Shown piece by piece: positions 27,230 through 36,938 of a stretch of 64,000 nucleotides of DNA. This stretch comes from Limimaricola sp. G21655-S1 (GTDB lineage: Bacteria; Pseudomonadota; Alphaproteobacteria; Rhodobacterales; Rhodobacteraceae): contig NZ_JAPWGO010000011.1 of assembly GCF_027213785.1 (NCBI RefSeq), positions 62,001-126,000 on the forward strand, in the 5' to 3' direction. Numbering within the stretch: position 1 is the stretch's first letter; every line of letters starts with the position of its first letter. The notes beneath the pieces were generated by a model. That model saw only the letters and a program-made list of their open reading frames with translations. It did not search any database and had not been told where the DNA came from. The position numbers and the translations under genes are program-made.

Positions 27230-27263
27230 AAGGCGGGGTCGCCGTTTCGGACGGCCCCGCCTT
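27230..27263 (+). terminator. Terminator after ggt
   Basis: Stem AAGGCGGGG (27230-27238) paired with CCCCGCCTT (27255-27263), with an inner CCGT/ACGG extension and small bulge. It starts 33 bases after the ggt stop. Confidence 0.6.
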
Positions 27264-27429
27264 CTGGCCGACCGGTCGCCGGTGATACCCGCCATCCGCC
27301 TCGGGGCCGCGAGCGTTCGGGCCGCGCCCGATCCTCAGGAAGAACTTGAAACACCCCCGGCCCGGGCGGCGCTTTTCCCTCCGCCACGCGCCGCGCTACT
27401 CTGCGGGCGACGCTGCAAGGAGTGACGCG

Positions 27430-27783
27430 ATGCCAGGCTACCTGACCACCCATGTTCTCGACACCGCGCGGGGCTGCCCCGCCGCCGGGATGCGGATCGA
27501 GCTGGCCCGGATCGAGGGCGACCGGCGGGTCGTGCTCAAGGAGATGGTGACCAATGAGGACGGTCGCACCGACGCGCCGATCCTGCCCGAGGCCGAATTC
27601 GAGACCGGCACCTACGAGCTGAGCTTCGCGGTGGGCGACTATCTCGACGCCTGCGGCGTGGCGGCCGAGAGCCCGCGTTTCCTCGACACGGTGCCGCTGC
27701 GCTTCGGCATGTCGGCGGCGGACCACTACCACGTGCCGCTGCTGGTCTCGCCCTTCGGCTATTCGACCTATCGCGGCAGCTGA
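27430..27783 (+). CDS. uraH: 5-hydroxyisourate hydrolase (transthyretin-like)
   Basis: Enzyme of 117 aa that hydrolyses 5-hydroxyisourate, the product of urate oxidation, to OHCU. The N-terminal THVLDTARGCPA (family LTTHVLD..G.PA), the internal TNEDGRTD and the C-terminal YHVPLLVSPFGYSTYRGS tetrapeptide signature (YRGS) identify it. Catalytic His and Arg positions are present. No signal peptide. The ATG at 27430 has AAGGAG 9 bases ahead. It is convergent with the permease gene. Next step (OHCU decarboxylase) is encoded in the fusion at 29806. Confidence 0.94.
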   Translation: MPGYLTTHVLDTARGCPAAGMRIELARIEGDRRVVLKEMVTNEDGRTDAPILPEAEFETGTYELSFAVGDYLDACGVAAESPRFLDTVPLRFGMSAADHYHVPLLVSPFGYSTYRGS

Positions 27784-27798
27784 AGCCGCGCGGGCCGG

Positions 27799-27823
27799 TG
27801 GCCAGCCCCGGAAGGGCTGGCCA
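27799..27823. terminator. Bidirectional terminator between uraH and the permease gene
   Basis: Perfect 10-bp stem TGGCCAGCCC / GGGCTGGCCA with a CGGAA loop, placed between two converging genes (stops at 27783 and 27842). Confidence 0.65.
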
Positions 27824-27841
27824 TTCCCGCTCGAAGGATCG

Positions 27842-29269
27842 TCAGTGGCGCGGCGTCTCGAATGGCAGGCCGTGCGGCTTGGGCGCGGGGGCCGGTGCCT
27901 CGTCGGCCAGCGCCTCGGGCAGGACGAGGTTCAGCACGATGGCGAGGAAGGCCGCGGGCAGCAGCCCCGAGGTCAGCAGCACCCGCGCCGTCTCGGGCAG
28001 GTACTGCACCGCCTCCGGCTCCAGCTGCAACCCGAGGCCGAGGCTGAGCGAGACCGCGAAGATCACCATGTTGCGGCGGTTCCAGTCGACATCGGCGAGC
28101 ATCGAGACCCCCGCCGCGACCACCATGCCGAACATCACGATCACGCCGCCGCCCAGCACCTCGATCGGCACGGTGCGGATCACCGCGCCGACCTTGGGCA
28201 CCAGCCCGCAGATGATCAGGAAGATCGCGCCGCATGTGACGACGTGGCGGCTCATCACCCCGGTCATCGCGATCAGCCCGACATTCTGGCTGAACGAGGT
28301 GTTGGGCAGCCCGCCGAACACCCCCGCGAGCGCGGTGCCGAACCCGTCGGCATAGGTGGCGCCCTCGATCTCGCGATCCGTGGCCTCGCGGCCCGCGCCG
28401 CCCTTGGTGATGCCCGACACGTCGCCCACCGTCTCGACCGCCGAGACGAAGGCCATCAGGCAAAAGCCGATGATCGCGGCCGCCGTGAACTCGACCCCGT
28501 AGCGGAACGGGTCCGGCAGGGCGAAGGCGGCGGCGTTCGACCACGAGCCCGCGACCTCGGCCGGGGTGAGGATGCCGACCGCCATGGCGTAGGCGTAGCC
28601 CGCGATCAGCCCCAGAAGCACCGCCGAGACCGCCAGCATGCCGCGCGTGAAGAACTTCAGCCCCAGTGTCACCGCGATCACCACGAGCGCCGCCGACCAG
28701 TTCAGCGCCGAGCCGTATTCGGCCGCGCCCGCCGCCTTGGCCGGCACGCCGCCCGCCGCGTACTGGATCCCGACCTGCACCAGAGCCAGCCCGATCAGCG
28801 TCACCACGAGGCCGGTGACCAGCGGCGGCAGCGCGAAGCGGATGCGGCCGATGACGAGGCCGAGCGAGGCGTGGAACAGCCCGCCCACCACGATGCCGCC
28901 ATAGAGCGCGGCGAGCCCGTCGACGCCCTTGCCCGCCACGAGCGGGATCATGATCGGCAGAAAGGCGAAGCTGGTGCCCTGCACGATCGGCAGCGCCGCG
29001 CCGATGCGGCCCAGGGTTATCGTCTGCAGGAGCGTCGCGAGGCCAGCGAACAGCATCGACATCTGGATCAGGTAGAGGAGTTCGGGAAAATCCGGCGAGT
29101 TCGAGCCGAAGCCGAACCCCGCCGCGCCGGCGACGATGATCGCCGGGGTGACGTTGGCCACGAACATGGCAAGCACGTGCTGGATGCCCAGCGGGATCGC
29201 CTTGTGCAGGGCGGGGGTGTAGTTCGGATCCCGCAGCTGTTCCGGGGTTCCGATCGAGGTATCGGCCAT
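27842..29269 (-). CDS. Nucleobase:cation symporter-2 family permease (urate/xanthine type)
   Basis: Inner-membrane permease of 475 aa with about 12-14 helices. The QNVGLIAMTGVMSRHVVTCGAIFLI segment is the NCS2 signature (QNxGxIxxTGVxSR), and the N-terminus HKAIPLGIQHVLAMFVANVTPAIIVAG matches the XanQ/UacT branch. The surrounding uric acid/ureide genes favour urate or xanthine as substrate. It is last in the minus-strand series puuE/uraD-allA-permease; 51 bases separate it from allA. Confidence 0.92.
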   Translation of the reverse strand: MADTSIGTPEQLRDPNYTPALHKAIPLGIQHVLAMFVANVTPAIIVAGAAGFGFGSNSPDFPELLYLIQMSMLFAGLATLLQTITLGRIGAALPIVQGTSFAFLPIMIPLVAGKGVDGLAALYGGIVVGGLFHASLGLVIGRIRFALPPLVTGLVVTLIGLALVQVGIQYAAGGVPAKAAGAAEYGSALNWSAALVVIAVTLGLKFFTRGMLAVSAVLLGLIAGYAYAMAVGILTPAEVAGSWSNAAAFALPDPFRYGVEFTAAAIIGFCLMAFVSAVETVGDVSGITKGGAGREATDREIEGATYADGFGTALAGVFGGLPNTSFSQNVGLIAMTGVMSRHVVTCGAIFLIICGLVPKVGAVIRTVPIEVLGGGVIVMFGMVVAAGVSMLADVDWNRRNMVIFAVSLSLGLGLQLEPEAVQYLPETARVLLTSGLLPAAFLAIVLNLVLPEALADEAPAPAPKPHGLPFETPRH

Positions 29270-29320
29270 TCCTGTCTCCCTGTGTTTGGGCGGGCCCGGT
29301 CTTGGCGCCGGGTCCCGCGA

Positions 29321-29809
29321 TCAGCCGGTGACGCGCCAGGGCATCTCGAACCGGTATTCTTCCAGATTTGCGCCGGGCCCGATGCGGTCGACCACCGCGA
29401 AGAGCCCCGGCGCCTCGAGCGGCGTCAGCACGCCGTGCCACGTGTTCCTCAGCAGGTTGACCGCCTGGCCCGGCGTCGTCACGAAGGCGCGCGGGCGACC
29501 GGGCCGGCCATCCTCGTCCGGCGCGACGATGACCAGAAAAGAGGCGAGGCTGAGCGGAATGAAGGCTTGGCTGCCATCGGGGTGCCGCTCCACGAGGTCG
29601 AGCGTGTAGGGCAGGCTGCGCGGCTTGGCGTCGAAGACCGAGATCCCGGCGCGGCCGTCCGCGCCGAAATCGAGCCGGGCCAAGTCATGATGCCGCCCGC
29701 AGAGCCCGGCATTGATGATCTTGTCAGGTGCGCCCGCCGCCTCGATCACGTCGCCGAATGGTGCGAAGGCCGCGCGGGTCAGCGGCTCGGTGCGGATCTC
29801 GCCGCTCAT
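29321..29809 (-). CDS. allA: Ureidoglycolate lyase
   Basis: Cupin-fold enzyme of 162 aa that splits ureidoglycolate into glyoxylate and urea. Landmarks of AllA are LTRAAFAPFGDVI at the N-terminus, VERHPDGSQAFIPL and GTWHGVLTPL-like NTWHGVLTPLEAPGLFAVVDR. The ATG overlaps the preceding fusion gene's stop (ATGA, 29806-29809), so translation is coupled. It completes ureide breakdown with the ureidoglycine aminohydrolase encoded at 31430. Confidence 0.93.
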   Translation of the reverse strand: MSGEIRTEPLTRAAFAPFGDVIEAAGAPDKIINAGLCGRHHDLARLDFGADGRAGISVFDAKPRSLPYTLDLVERHPDGSQAFIPLSLASFLVIVAPDEDGRPGRPRAFVTTPGQAVNLLRNTWHGVLTPLEAPGLFAVVDRIGPGANLEEYRFEMPWRVTG

Positions 29810-31239
29810 GCCGGGTTCCCGCCCCCGCTCGGCGGCAGCATCGCGCGCAGCCGGTGCAGTGCGATCCGCTCCACCTGCCGGCAGGCCTCGGCGAACTCGG
29901 TGTCGCGGTCGCTGTCGATGCGCTGCTCGAAGGCCGCGAGGATGCTTGCCTTGTCGTGATCGCGCACCGCGATGATGAAGGGAAAGCCGAACTTGGCGAC
30001 ATAGGCGTCGTTCAACTCGGTGAAGCGCGCCCGCTCTTGGTCGGTGAGCGCGTCGAGCCCGGCGCTGGCCTGCTCGGCGGTGCTCTCGGCGGTCAGCCGC
30101 TTGGCCGCCGCAAGCTTGCCCGCGAGATCGGGATGCGCGGTGAGCACGCCGAGCCGTTCGCTTTCAGAGGCCGAGCGGAAGACGCGCGAGAGCGCGTTGT
30201 GCAGCCCGAGGGCGGTGTCATGCGCGGGCCCAAGCTCCAGCCCGTGCGCGCGCTCCGCGATCCAGGCCGAATGCTCGAACACGCCGCCGAAGCGGGCGAC
30301 GAAGGCGTCGCGCTCCATCTTGGAGGGCCGCTCGCGCGCCACCGGCGGATGCGTCGCGGCCCAGTGCTCGGCGATCTGCAGGCGCGTGGCGAACCAGACG
30401 CCCTCGTGGCGGCGGACATAGTCGAGGAATCGCTTGAGCGCCTGCGCCCTGCCGGGCCGCCCGACGAGGCGGCAGTGCAGGCCGATCGACATCATCTTGG
30501 GCGCGCCTTCGAGCCCCTCCTCGTAGAGGCAGTCGAAGCTGTCCTTGAGATAGGAGAAATACTGGTCTCCCGAGTTGAAGCCCTGCGGCGTGGCGAAACG
30601 CATATCGTTAGCGTCGAGCGTGTAGGGCACGATCAGCTGGTCGCGATCCCCGAAGCGTGACCAGTAGGGCAGATCGTCGGCATAGGTGTCGGCGGCATAG
30701 GCGAAGATGCCCTGCTCGGCCACCAGCCGGACCGTGTTGTCCGAAGACCGCCCCGTGTACCAGCCGCGCGGCGGCTCGCCCACCACCTCGGTGTGCAGCC
30801 GGATGGCCTCCTCCATGTCGGCGCGCTCGGAGGCCTCGTCGGCGTCCTTGTACTCGATCCATTTCAAGCCGTGGCTGGCGATCTCCCAGTTTGCGTCCTT
30901 CATTGCCGCGACCTGCTCGGGGCTGCGCGCCAGCGCGGTGGCCACGCCGTAGACGGTGACGGGCAGGTCCTTGAGCATCCGGTGCAGCCGCCAGAACCCG
31001 GCGCGCGCGCCGTATTCGTAGATCGACTCCATGTTCCAGTGCCGCTGGCCCGGCCATGCGGCGGCGCCGACGATTTCCGACAGGAACGCCTCCGATCCCG
31101 CATCGCCATGCAGGATGTTGTTCTCGCCGCCCTCTTCGTAGTTCAGCACGATCTGCAGCGCGATCTTCGCGCCTCCCGGCCATTTCGGATCGGGGGTCTC
31201 GGCGCCGTAGCCGATCATGTCGCGGGGGTAGCGGTTCAC
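29806..31239 (-). CDS. Fused allantoinase (PuuE) and OHCU decarboxylase (UraD)
   Basis: Bifunctional protein of 477 aa. The N-terminal ~305 residues form a polysaccharide-deacetylase-fold allantoinase (YPRDMIGYGAETPDPKWPGGAKIALQ, SHGLKWIEY, GLHCRLVGRPGRAQAL). The C-terminal ~165 residues are OHCU decarboxylase (GGVFEHSAWIAERA, LTAHPDLAGK, KFGFPFIIAVRDHDK). The two activities are consecutive: OHCU to S-allantoin, then to allantoate. The start is GTG 31237-31239 because AAAGGAGG lies 6 bases ahead and the protein then begins VNRYPRDMIGYG, the family N-terminus. Such fusions are known in alphaproteobacteria. Confidence 0.93.
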   Translation of the reverse strand: MNRYPRDMIGYGAETPDPKWPGGAKIALQIVLNYEEGGENNILHGDAGSEAFLSEIVGAAAWPGQRHWNMESIYEYGARAGFWRLHRMLKDLPVTVYGVATALARSPEQVAAMKDANWEIASHGLKWIEYKDADEASERADMEEAIRLHTEVVGEPPRGWYTGRSSDNTVRLVAEQGIFAYAADTYADDLPYWSRFGDRDQLIVPYTLDANDMRFATPQGFNSGDQYFSYLKDSFDCLYEEGLEGAPKMMSIGLHCRLVGRPGRAQALKRFLDYVRRHEGVWFATRLQIAEHWAATHPPVARERPSKMERDAFVARFGGVFEHSAWIAERAHGLELGPAHDTALGLHNALSRVFRSASESERLGVLTAHPDLAGKLAAAKRLTAESTAEQASAGLDALTDQERARFTELNDAYVAKFGFPFIIAVRDHDKASILAAFEQRIDSDRDTEFAEACRQVERIALHRLRAMLPPSGGGNPA

Positions 31240-31429
31240 TTGGGGCCTCCTTTGATGCGGGCAGCTTAGCAAAGCGCTGCGCCGGGAATCTTATGAAAAT
31301 ATTTGAAGCTGTCTCGTTCACACCCCGCCCGATTATCAAGCGCAGGCTGAAGTACCTTGTGCCTGAGCGGCGCTATCCGTGGCCCGGCGGGCCATGCGAG
31401 ACTGTTTCGCGACCGCACAGGAGATCGTC

Positions 31430-32260
31430 ATGACCGAGCGCAGCTATTTCGCCCAAACCGGCGGCCACCCGCCCCAGACCGAGCTGATGACCGGCCGCGC
31501 CGTCTTTACCGAGGCCTATGCGGTGCTGCCGAAGGGCACGATGCGCGACATCACCACCAGCTACCTGCCGTTCTGGGACGCCACGCGGCTGTGGGTGATC
31601 GCCCGCCCACTCACCGGCTTCGCCGAGACCTTCTCGCAATATCTGATGGAGGTGCAGCCCGGCGGCGGCTCGGAGCGCGGCGAGACCGAGGCCGGGGTCG
31701 AGGGGGTGATCTTCGTGGTCGAGGGGCGGCTCTCGCTGGAGATCGAAGGGGTCCGCCACGAGATGGGCGAGGGCGGCTATGCCTATCTGCCCGCCGACAG
31801 TCGCTGGTCGTTGCGCAATGCGGGTCAGGGGGCGGCGCGGTTCCATTGGATCCGCAAGCTCTACGAGCCGGTCGAGGGGCTGGAGAAGCCCGATCCGATC
31901 GTCACCTCGGACGCCGAGGTCGCACCCTCGGAGATGCCGGGCACCGAGGGCCGCTGGGCCACCACCCGCTTCGTCGATCCTACGGATCTGCGGCACGACA
32001 TGCATGTCACCATCGTCACCTTCCAGCCCGGCGGCGTGATCCCCTTCGAAGAGACCCACGTGATGGAGCACGGGCTCTACGTGCTGGAGGGCAAGGCGGT
32101 CTACAAGCTCAACCGCGACTGGGTCGAGGTCGAGGCGGGCGACTTCATGTGGCTGCGCGCCTTCTGCCCGCAGGCCTGCTACGCGGGCGGGCCGGGGCCG
32201 TTCCGCTACCTGCTCTACAAGGACGTGAACCGGCACGCGGGTTTCCTGCCCCGGCGCTAG
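31430..32260 (+). CDS. allE: (S)-ureidoglycine aminohydrolase
   Basis: Bicupin enzyme of 276 aa that releases ammonia from S-ureidoglycine to give ureidoglycolate, the AllA substrate. Two cupin modules are seen (about 65-125 and 185-255). Metal-site residues lie in the second cupin within [22 protein letters not shown]. The N-terminus [31 protein letters not shown] is typical. The ATG at 31430 has AGGAG 7 bases before it. It is divergent from the puuE-uraD fusion across a 190-bp promoter region. Confidence 0.92.
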   Translation: MTERSYFAQTGGHPPQTELMTGRAVFTEAYAVLPKGTMRDITTSYLPFWDATRLWVIARPLTGFAETFSQYLMEVQPGGGSERGETEAGVEGVIFVVEGRLSLEIEGVRHEMGEGGYAYLPADSRWSLRNAGQGAARFHWIRKLYEPVEGLEKPDPIVTSDAEVAPSEMPGTEGRWATTRFVDPTDLRHDMHVTIVTFQPGGVIPFEETHVMEHGLYVLEGKAVYKLNRDWVEVEAGDFMWLRAFCPQACYAGGPGPFRYLLYKDVNRHAGFLPRR

Positions 32261-32343
32261 GCCGCCGCCCGGCGGGCGATGTCGCAAACGCCGCCGCGAT
32301 GCGTCGCATCCATCCACTCGGGCGCGGCGCGATCGTGGCACTG

Positions 32344-32360
32344 CGGGGGCGATGCCCCCG
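32344..32360 (+). terminator. GC hairpin between allE and soxB
   Basis: Perfect 7-bp stem CGGGGGC/GCCCCCG with a GAT loop, 15 bases upstream of the soxB start. No T-run. It may attenuate read-through from the ureide gene into the sarcosine oxidase genes. Confidence 0.5.
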
Positions 32361-32375
32361 CCCGAGGATTGCCCG

Positions 32376-33629
32376 ATGCCCCGCTATTCCGCCTTTGCCG
32401 TCGTGAAGAACGCGCTCACCGGTCACAAGGGCTGGCGCGAGCAATGGCCCGATGCGCAGCCCAAGAAGGAATACGACGTCATCATCGTCGGCGCCGGTGG
32501 CCACGGGCTCGGCGCGGCATACTACCTCGCCCGCGAACACGGCATCACCAATGTCGCGGTGATCGACAAGGGCTGGCTGGGCGGCGGCAACACCGGGCGC
32601 AACACCACAATCATCCGCTCGAACTACCTCTATGACGAGAGCGCGAAGCTCTACGACCACGCGCTCGATTTGTGGGACGGGCTGTCACAGGAGCTGAACT
32701 ACAACGTCATGTTCTCGCGGCGCGGGGTGATGATGTTGGCGCACAACGTCCACGACGTGCAGTCCTTCCAACGCCACGTCCATTCCAACCGGCTGAACGG
32801 CGTCGACAACCGCTGGCTTTCGGCCGAGGAGGCCAAGGAATTCTGCCCGCCGCTCAACATCTCCCGGGAGGCGCGCTACCCGGTCATGGGCGCGGCGTTG
32901 CAGATGCGGGCGGGCACGGCGCGGCACGACGCGGTGGCCTGGGGCTATGCGCGCGCCGCCGCTGCGAGGGGTGTCGACATCATCCAGAACTGCCCGGTGA
33001 TCGCGATCCGGCGCGGGCCCGACGGGGCGGTGACGGGGGTCGATACCGCCAAGGGCTTCATCGGGGCGAAGAAGGTCGCGGTCTCGGCGGCGGGGCACAC
33101 GAGCGTGGTGATGGAGAGCGCGGGCGTGCGGATGCCGCTCGAAAGCTTCCCGTTGCAGGCGCTGGTCTCGGAGCCTGTGAAGCCGGTGTTTCCCTGCGTG
33201 GTGATGTCGAACACGGTGCACGCCTATATCAGCCAGTCCGACAAGGGCGAGCTGGTGATCGGTTCGGGCACCGACCAGTACACCAGCTATTCGCAGCGCG
33301 GCGGGCTGCCGCTGATCGAGCACACGGTGGCGGCGATCTGCGAAATCTTCCCGATCTTCAACCGCATGCGGATGCTGCGGAAATGGGGCGGCATCGTCGA
33401 CGTGACGCCGGACCGCTCGGCGATCATCGGCAAGACGCCGGTCAAGAACCTCTTCGTCAATTGCGGCTGGGGCACCGGCGGCTTCAAGGCGACGCCGGGC
33501 GCGGCGCATGTGCTGGCGCACACGGTGGCCACGGGCGAGCCGCATGCCCTCAACGCCCCCTTCACGCTGGACCGCTTCCGCACGGGGCGGCTGATCGACG
33601 AGGCGGCGGCCGCCGCCGTCGCGCATTGA
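32376..33629 (+). CDS. soxB: Sarcosine oxidase beta subunit
   Basis: FAD-dependent subunit of heterotetrameric sarcosine oxidase, 417 aa (family length). The FAD dinucleotide motif is [18 protein letters not shown] (about 34-51), followed by [17 protein letters not shown], a Sox-beta hallmark. The covalent-flavin site histidine is expected in the conserved region around [24 protein letters not shown]. The C-terminus [15 protein letters not shown] binds FAD. The ATG at 32376 is chosen because [20 protein letters not shown] matches the family start. First of four adjacent genes soxBDAG. Confidence 0.95.
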   Translation: MPRYSAFAVVKNALTGHKGWREQWPDAQPKKEYDVIIVGAGGHGLGAAYYLAREHGITNVAVIDKGWLGGGNTGRNTTIIRSNYLYDESAKLYDHALDLWDGLSQELNYNVMFSRRGVMMLAHNVHDVQSFQRHVHSNRLNGVDNRWLSAEEAKEFCPPLNISREARYPVMGAALQMRAGTARHDAVAWGYARAAAARGVDIIQNCPVIAIRRGPDGAVTGVDTAKGFIGAKKVAVSAAGHTSVVMESAGVRMPLESFPLQALVSEPVKPVFPCVVMSNTVHAYISQSDKGELVIGSGTDQYTSYSQRGGLPLIEHTVAAICEIFPIFNRMRMLRKWGGIVDVTPDRSAIIGKTPVKNLFVNCGWGTGGFKATPGAAHVLAHTVATGEPHALNAPFTLDRFRTGRLIDEAAAAAVAH

Positions 33630-33638
33630 GGTGACGAC

Positions 33639-33938
33639 ATGCTGCTGATTCACTGCCCCTATTGCGACGAGACCCTGCCGGAGCTGGAGTTCGCCTATGC
33701 GGGCGAGGCGCATGTCATTCGGCCCGAGGACCCCTCGGCGATGTCCGACGAGGAATGGCGCGACTTCCTGTTCATCCGCACCAACGCGCGCGGCCCGCAT
33801 TTCGAGCGCTGGCGCCATGTCCATGGCTGCGCGCGCTTTTTCAACGCGGTGCGCGACACGGTGAGCGACCGGTTTCTTCTGACCTACAAGGCGGGCGAGC
33901 CGCGCCCCGACCTCGCATCGCTGGAGGCCGCGCAGTGA
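33639..33938 (+). CDS. soxD: Sarcosine oxidase delta subunit
   Basis: Small zinc-binding subunit of 99 aa. The ligands appear as the CPYC motif near the N-terminus (HCPYCDETLPELEF) and the later HVHGCARFFN. The motif DEEWRDFLFIRTNARGPHFERW is typical of SoxD. Its last four bases overlap the soxA start (GTGA, 33935-33938). Confidence 0.95.
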   Translation: MLLIHCPYCDETLPELEFAYAGEAHVIRPEDPSAMSDEEWRDFLFIRTNARGPHFERWRHVHGCARFFNAVRDTVSDRFLLTYKAGEPRPDLASLEAAQ

Positions 33939-36928
33939 GCCAGTTCCGCATCCCCGGCAAGGGCCGGGTGGATCACGCCGAAACGGTGCGCTTTGCCTTT
34001 GACGGCCGCGAATTCACCGGCCTGCGCGGCGATACCGTCGCCTCGGCGTTGCTGGCGCACGGGGTCCACCTGATGGGCCGCTCGTTCAAGTATCACCGCC
34101 CGCGCGGGCCGGTAACCGCCGACAGCGCAGAACCCAACGCCCTGATCGGCACGTCGCGCGGGCCGGGGCGCTTCGAGCCCAACACCCGTGCCACGGTGCA
34201 GGAGTTGCGTGAGGGATTGATGTGCGAGAGCCAGAACCGGCTCGGGTCGCTCTCCTTCGATCTCGGCGCGGTGAACGACGCGCTGCACCCGCTGTTCCCG
34301 GCGGGCTTCTACTACAAGACCTTCATGTGGCCGCGCAGCTTCTGGGACAAGCTCTACGAGCCGGTAATCCGCCGCGCCGCCGGCCTTGGCCGGGCGCCGA
34401 GCGAGGTCGATCCCGATCGCTACGCCTCGCGCTATCTGCACACCGACCTGCTGGTGGTGGGCGCCGGGCCCTCGGGGCTGATGGCGGCGCTGGAAGCGGC
34501 GCGCGCCGGGGCGCGGGTGACGCTGGTCGACGAGAACCCGGAGATGGGCGGGGCGCTGCGGTCCGATCCCGGCATCGAGATCGCCGGGCAGCCCGCTTGG
34601 GACTGGCTCGACGGGGCGCTGGCCGAGCTGGAATCCCTTGGCGTGCGGCTGATGAACCGCACCACCGCGATCGGCTATTACCACCAGAACATGGTGGGGC
34701 TGTGCGAGAAGCTCACCGATCATCTTGACACGATCCCCGAGAACGCCCCGCGCGAGCGGATGTGGCGGGTGCGGGCAACCCGGGTGGTGCTGGCGCAGGG
34801 CGCGCTGGAAAAGCCGCTGGTGTTCCACGGCAACGACCGGCCGGGCGTGATGCTGGCGGGCGCGGCGCAGACCTACCTGCATCGCTACGGCGTCAAGGTC
34901 GGCGACCGGGCCGTCATCGTCACCTCGCATGACAGCGCCTATCACGCGGCCTTCGATCTCGCCGAGGCGGGCACCAAGATCGTCGCCATCGTCGACACAC
35001 GGGCCACGCCGGAAGAGGATCTGCGCGCCGAGGCGCGGGCGCGCGGGATCGAGGTGCTGACCGGCCATACCGTCACCGACACCAAGGGGCGGCTCAGAGT
35101 GGCGTCGGTCACGGTCAACCCGGTCGAGGGCGGGCGCATCGGCGCGGCGCGGCTGCTGCATTGCGACTGCCTGCTGATGTCGGGCGGCTGGACGCCGTCG
35201 CTGCACCTGTTCTCGCACACGAAGGGCAGCCTGCAATGGGATGAGGAGAGCCGGACCTTCCTGCCGGGGCGGATGACCGAAGACTGCCACATCGCGGGCG
35301 CGGGACGCGGTCTCTGGGGCTATGGCGAGGCGCTGGCCGACGGGGCGAAGGCCGGGGCAGAGGCGGCGACGGCGCTCGGCAAGAAGGCCGGGGCCACGCC
35401 CCTTGCCGTGGCGCATGATCGCCCCGGCACGGGCGAGAGCCACAAGGAACTGCCGACGAATCGCAAGTCGAGCCGCGTGCGCGCCTTCATCGATTTCCAG
35501 AACGACGTGACTGCCAAGGACATCCGGCTGGCGGTGCGCGAGGGCATGCGCTCGATCGAGCATGTCAAGCGCTACACCACCAACGGCATGGCGACCGATC
35601 AGGGCAAGATGTCGAACATCAACGGTCTGATGATCGCCGCCGACGCGGTGGGCAAGGCGCCTCCGGAGGTCGGGCTCACGACCTTCCGCCCGCCCTACAC
35701 GCCGACGACCTTCGGCGCCTTCGCGGGTTACCACAAGGGCGCGACCTTCGAGGTGACGCGGCGCACGCCGATCGACGCTTGGGCCGAAGCGAACGGCGCG
35801 GTGTTCGAGCCTGTCTCGCTGTGGCGCCGCGCTTGGTACTTCCCGCAAGGCGGCGAGGACATGGAGGCCGCCGTGGCGCGCGAGTGCTTGGCCACGCGGG
35901 CATCGGTGGGCATCTTCGACGCCTCGACTCTGGGCAAGATCGAGGTGGCGGGGCCCGACGCGGTCGAGTTCATGAACCGCATGTACACCAACCCCTGGAC
36001 CAAGCTTGCGCCGGGTCGCTGTCGTTACGGCGTGCTGCTGGGCGAGGACGGCTACATCCGCGACGACGGGGTGATCGGGCGGCTCGGGTCGGACCTGTTC
36101 CACGTCACTACCACCACCGGGGGTGCGGCGCGGGTGCTCAACATGATGGAGGACTATCTCCAGACCGAGTGGCCCGATCTCGACGTCTGGCTGACCTCGA
36201 CCACCGAGCAATGGGCGACCGTGGCGCTGAACGGGCCCAAGGCCCGCGAGGTGCTCGTGGGGCTGGTCGAAGGCTGCGACATCTCGGCCGAGGCCTTTCC
36301 GCACATGTCGGTCGCCGAATGCCGCGTCGCGGGCTTCCCCGCCCGGCTGTTCCGGCTGAGCTTCACCGGCGAGTTGGGCTTCGAGATCAACGTGCCGGCG
36401 CGGCACGGGCTGGCGCTGTGGGAGGCGCTGATGCAGGCGGGCGAGCCGCATGGCATCACCGCCTACGGCACCGAGACCATGCATGTGCTGCGCACCGAGA
36501 AGGGCTTCATCATCGTCGGGCAGGACACCGACGGCACGGTGACGCCGGAGGATGCGGGTCTGGGCTGGGCGATCGGCAAGGCGAAGCCCGATTTCGTCGG
36601 CAAGCGGTCGCTGGCGCGGCCCGATCTCGTCGCCCCGGGGCGCAAGCAGCTGGTCGGTCTCCTGACCGAGGACGGCGCGGTGAAGCTGGAGGAGGGGGCA
36701 CAGATCGTACTCGACCCGGGCCAGCCCAAGCCGATGAAGATGGTCGGCCACGTGACCTCCTCCTATCACAGCGCCACGCTGGGCCGCTCCATCGCCATGG
36801 CGCTGATCGAGGGCGGGCGCGACCGCGAGGGCGAGACGGTGCATGTGCCGATGCCCGAGGGCGTGGTGCGGGCGAAGATCACCTCGACCGCCTTCTATGA
36901 CCCCGACGGCGACCGGCTGAAGCTCTGA
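33935..36928 (+). CDS. soxA: Sarcosine oxidase alpha subunit
   Basis: Large subunit of 997 aa (family about 1000). An N-terminal 2Fe-2S-ferredoxin-like domain (about 1-100) lacks cysteines for a cluster, as usual in SoxA. It is followed by an NAD-binding domain with VVGAGPSGLMAALEAARAGA (about 170-190) and a C-terminal aminomethyltransferase (GcvT-like, folate-binding) part from about 590. With soxBDG it oxidatively demethylates sarcosine, passing the one-carbon unit to tetrahydrofolate. I use the GTG start at 33935 because it gives SQFRIPGKGRVDHAETVRFAFDG directly and overlaps soxD for coupling. Confidence 0.95.
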   Translation: MSQFRIPGKGRVDHAETVRFAFDGREFTGLRGDTVASALLAHGVHLMGRSFKYHRPRGPVTADSAEPNALIGTSRGPGRFEPNTRATVQELREGLMCESQNRLGSLSFDLGAVNDALHPLFPAGFYYKTFMWPRSFWDKLYEPVIRRAAGLGRAPSEVDPDRYASRYLHTDLLVVGAGPSGLMAALEAARAGARVTLVDENPEMGGALRSDPGIEIAGQPAWDWLDGALAELESLGVRLMNRTTAIGYYHQNMVGLCEKLTDHLDTIPENAPRERMWRVRATRVVLAQGALEKPLVFHGNDRPGVMLAGAAQTYLHRYGVKVGDRAVIVTSHDSAYHAAFDLAEAGTKIVAIVDTRATPEEDLRAEARARGIEVLTGHTVTDTKGRLRVASVTVNPVEGGRIGAARLLHCDCLLMSGGWTPSLHLFSHTKGSLQWDEESRTFLPGRMTEDCHIAGAGRGLWGYGEALADGAKAGAEAATALGKKAGATPLAVAHDRPGTGESHKELPTNRKSSRVRAFIDFQNDVTAKDIRLAVREGMRSIEHVKRYTTNGMATDQGKMSNINGLMIAADAVGKAPPEVGLTTFRPPYTPTTFGAFAGYHKGATFEVTRRTPIDAWAEANGAVFEPVSLWRRAWYFPQGGEDMEAAVARECLATRASVGIFDASTLGKIEVAGPDAVEFMNRMYTNPWTKLAPGRCRYGVLLGEDGYIRDDGVIGRLGSDLFHVTTTTGGAARVLNMMEDYLQTEWPDLDVWLTSTTEQWATVALNGPKAREVLVGLVEGCDISAEAFPHMSVAECRVAGFPARLFRLSFTGELGFEINVPARHGLALWEALMQAGEPHGITAYGTETMHVLRTEKGFIIVGQDTDGTVTPEDAGLGWAIGKAKPDFVGKRSLARPDLVAPGRKQLVGLLTEDGAVKLEEGAQIVLDPGQPKPMKMVGHVTSSYHSATLGRSIAMALIEGGRDREGETVHVPMPEGVVRAKITSTAFYDPDGDRLKL

Positions 36929-36938
36929 GGAAGGCGCG

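Noticed and set aside
33662-33934. N-terminal extension of soxA across soxD
   Set aside because: The stretch is soxD in another frame. The GTG at 33935 gives the family N-terminus and a GTGA overlap.
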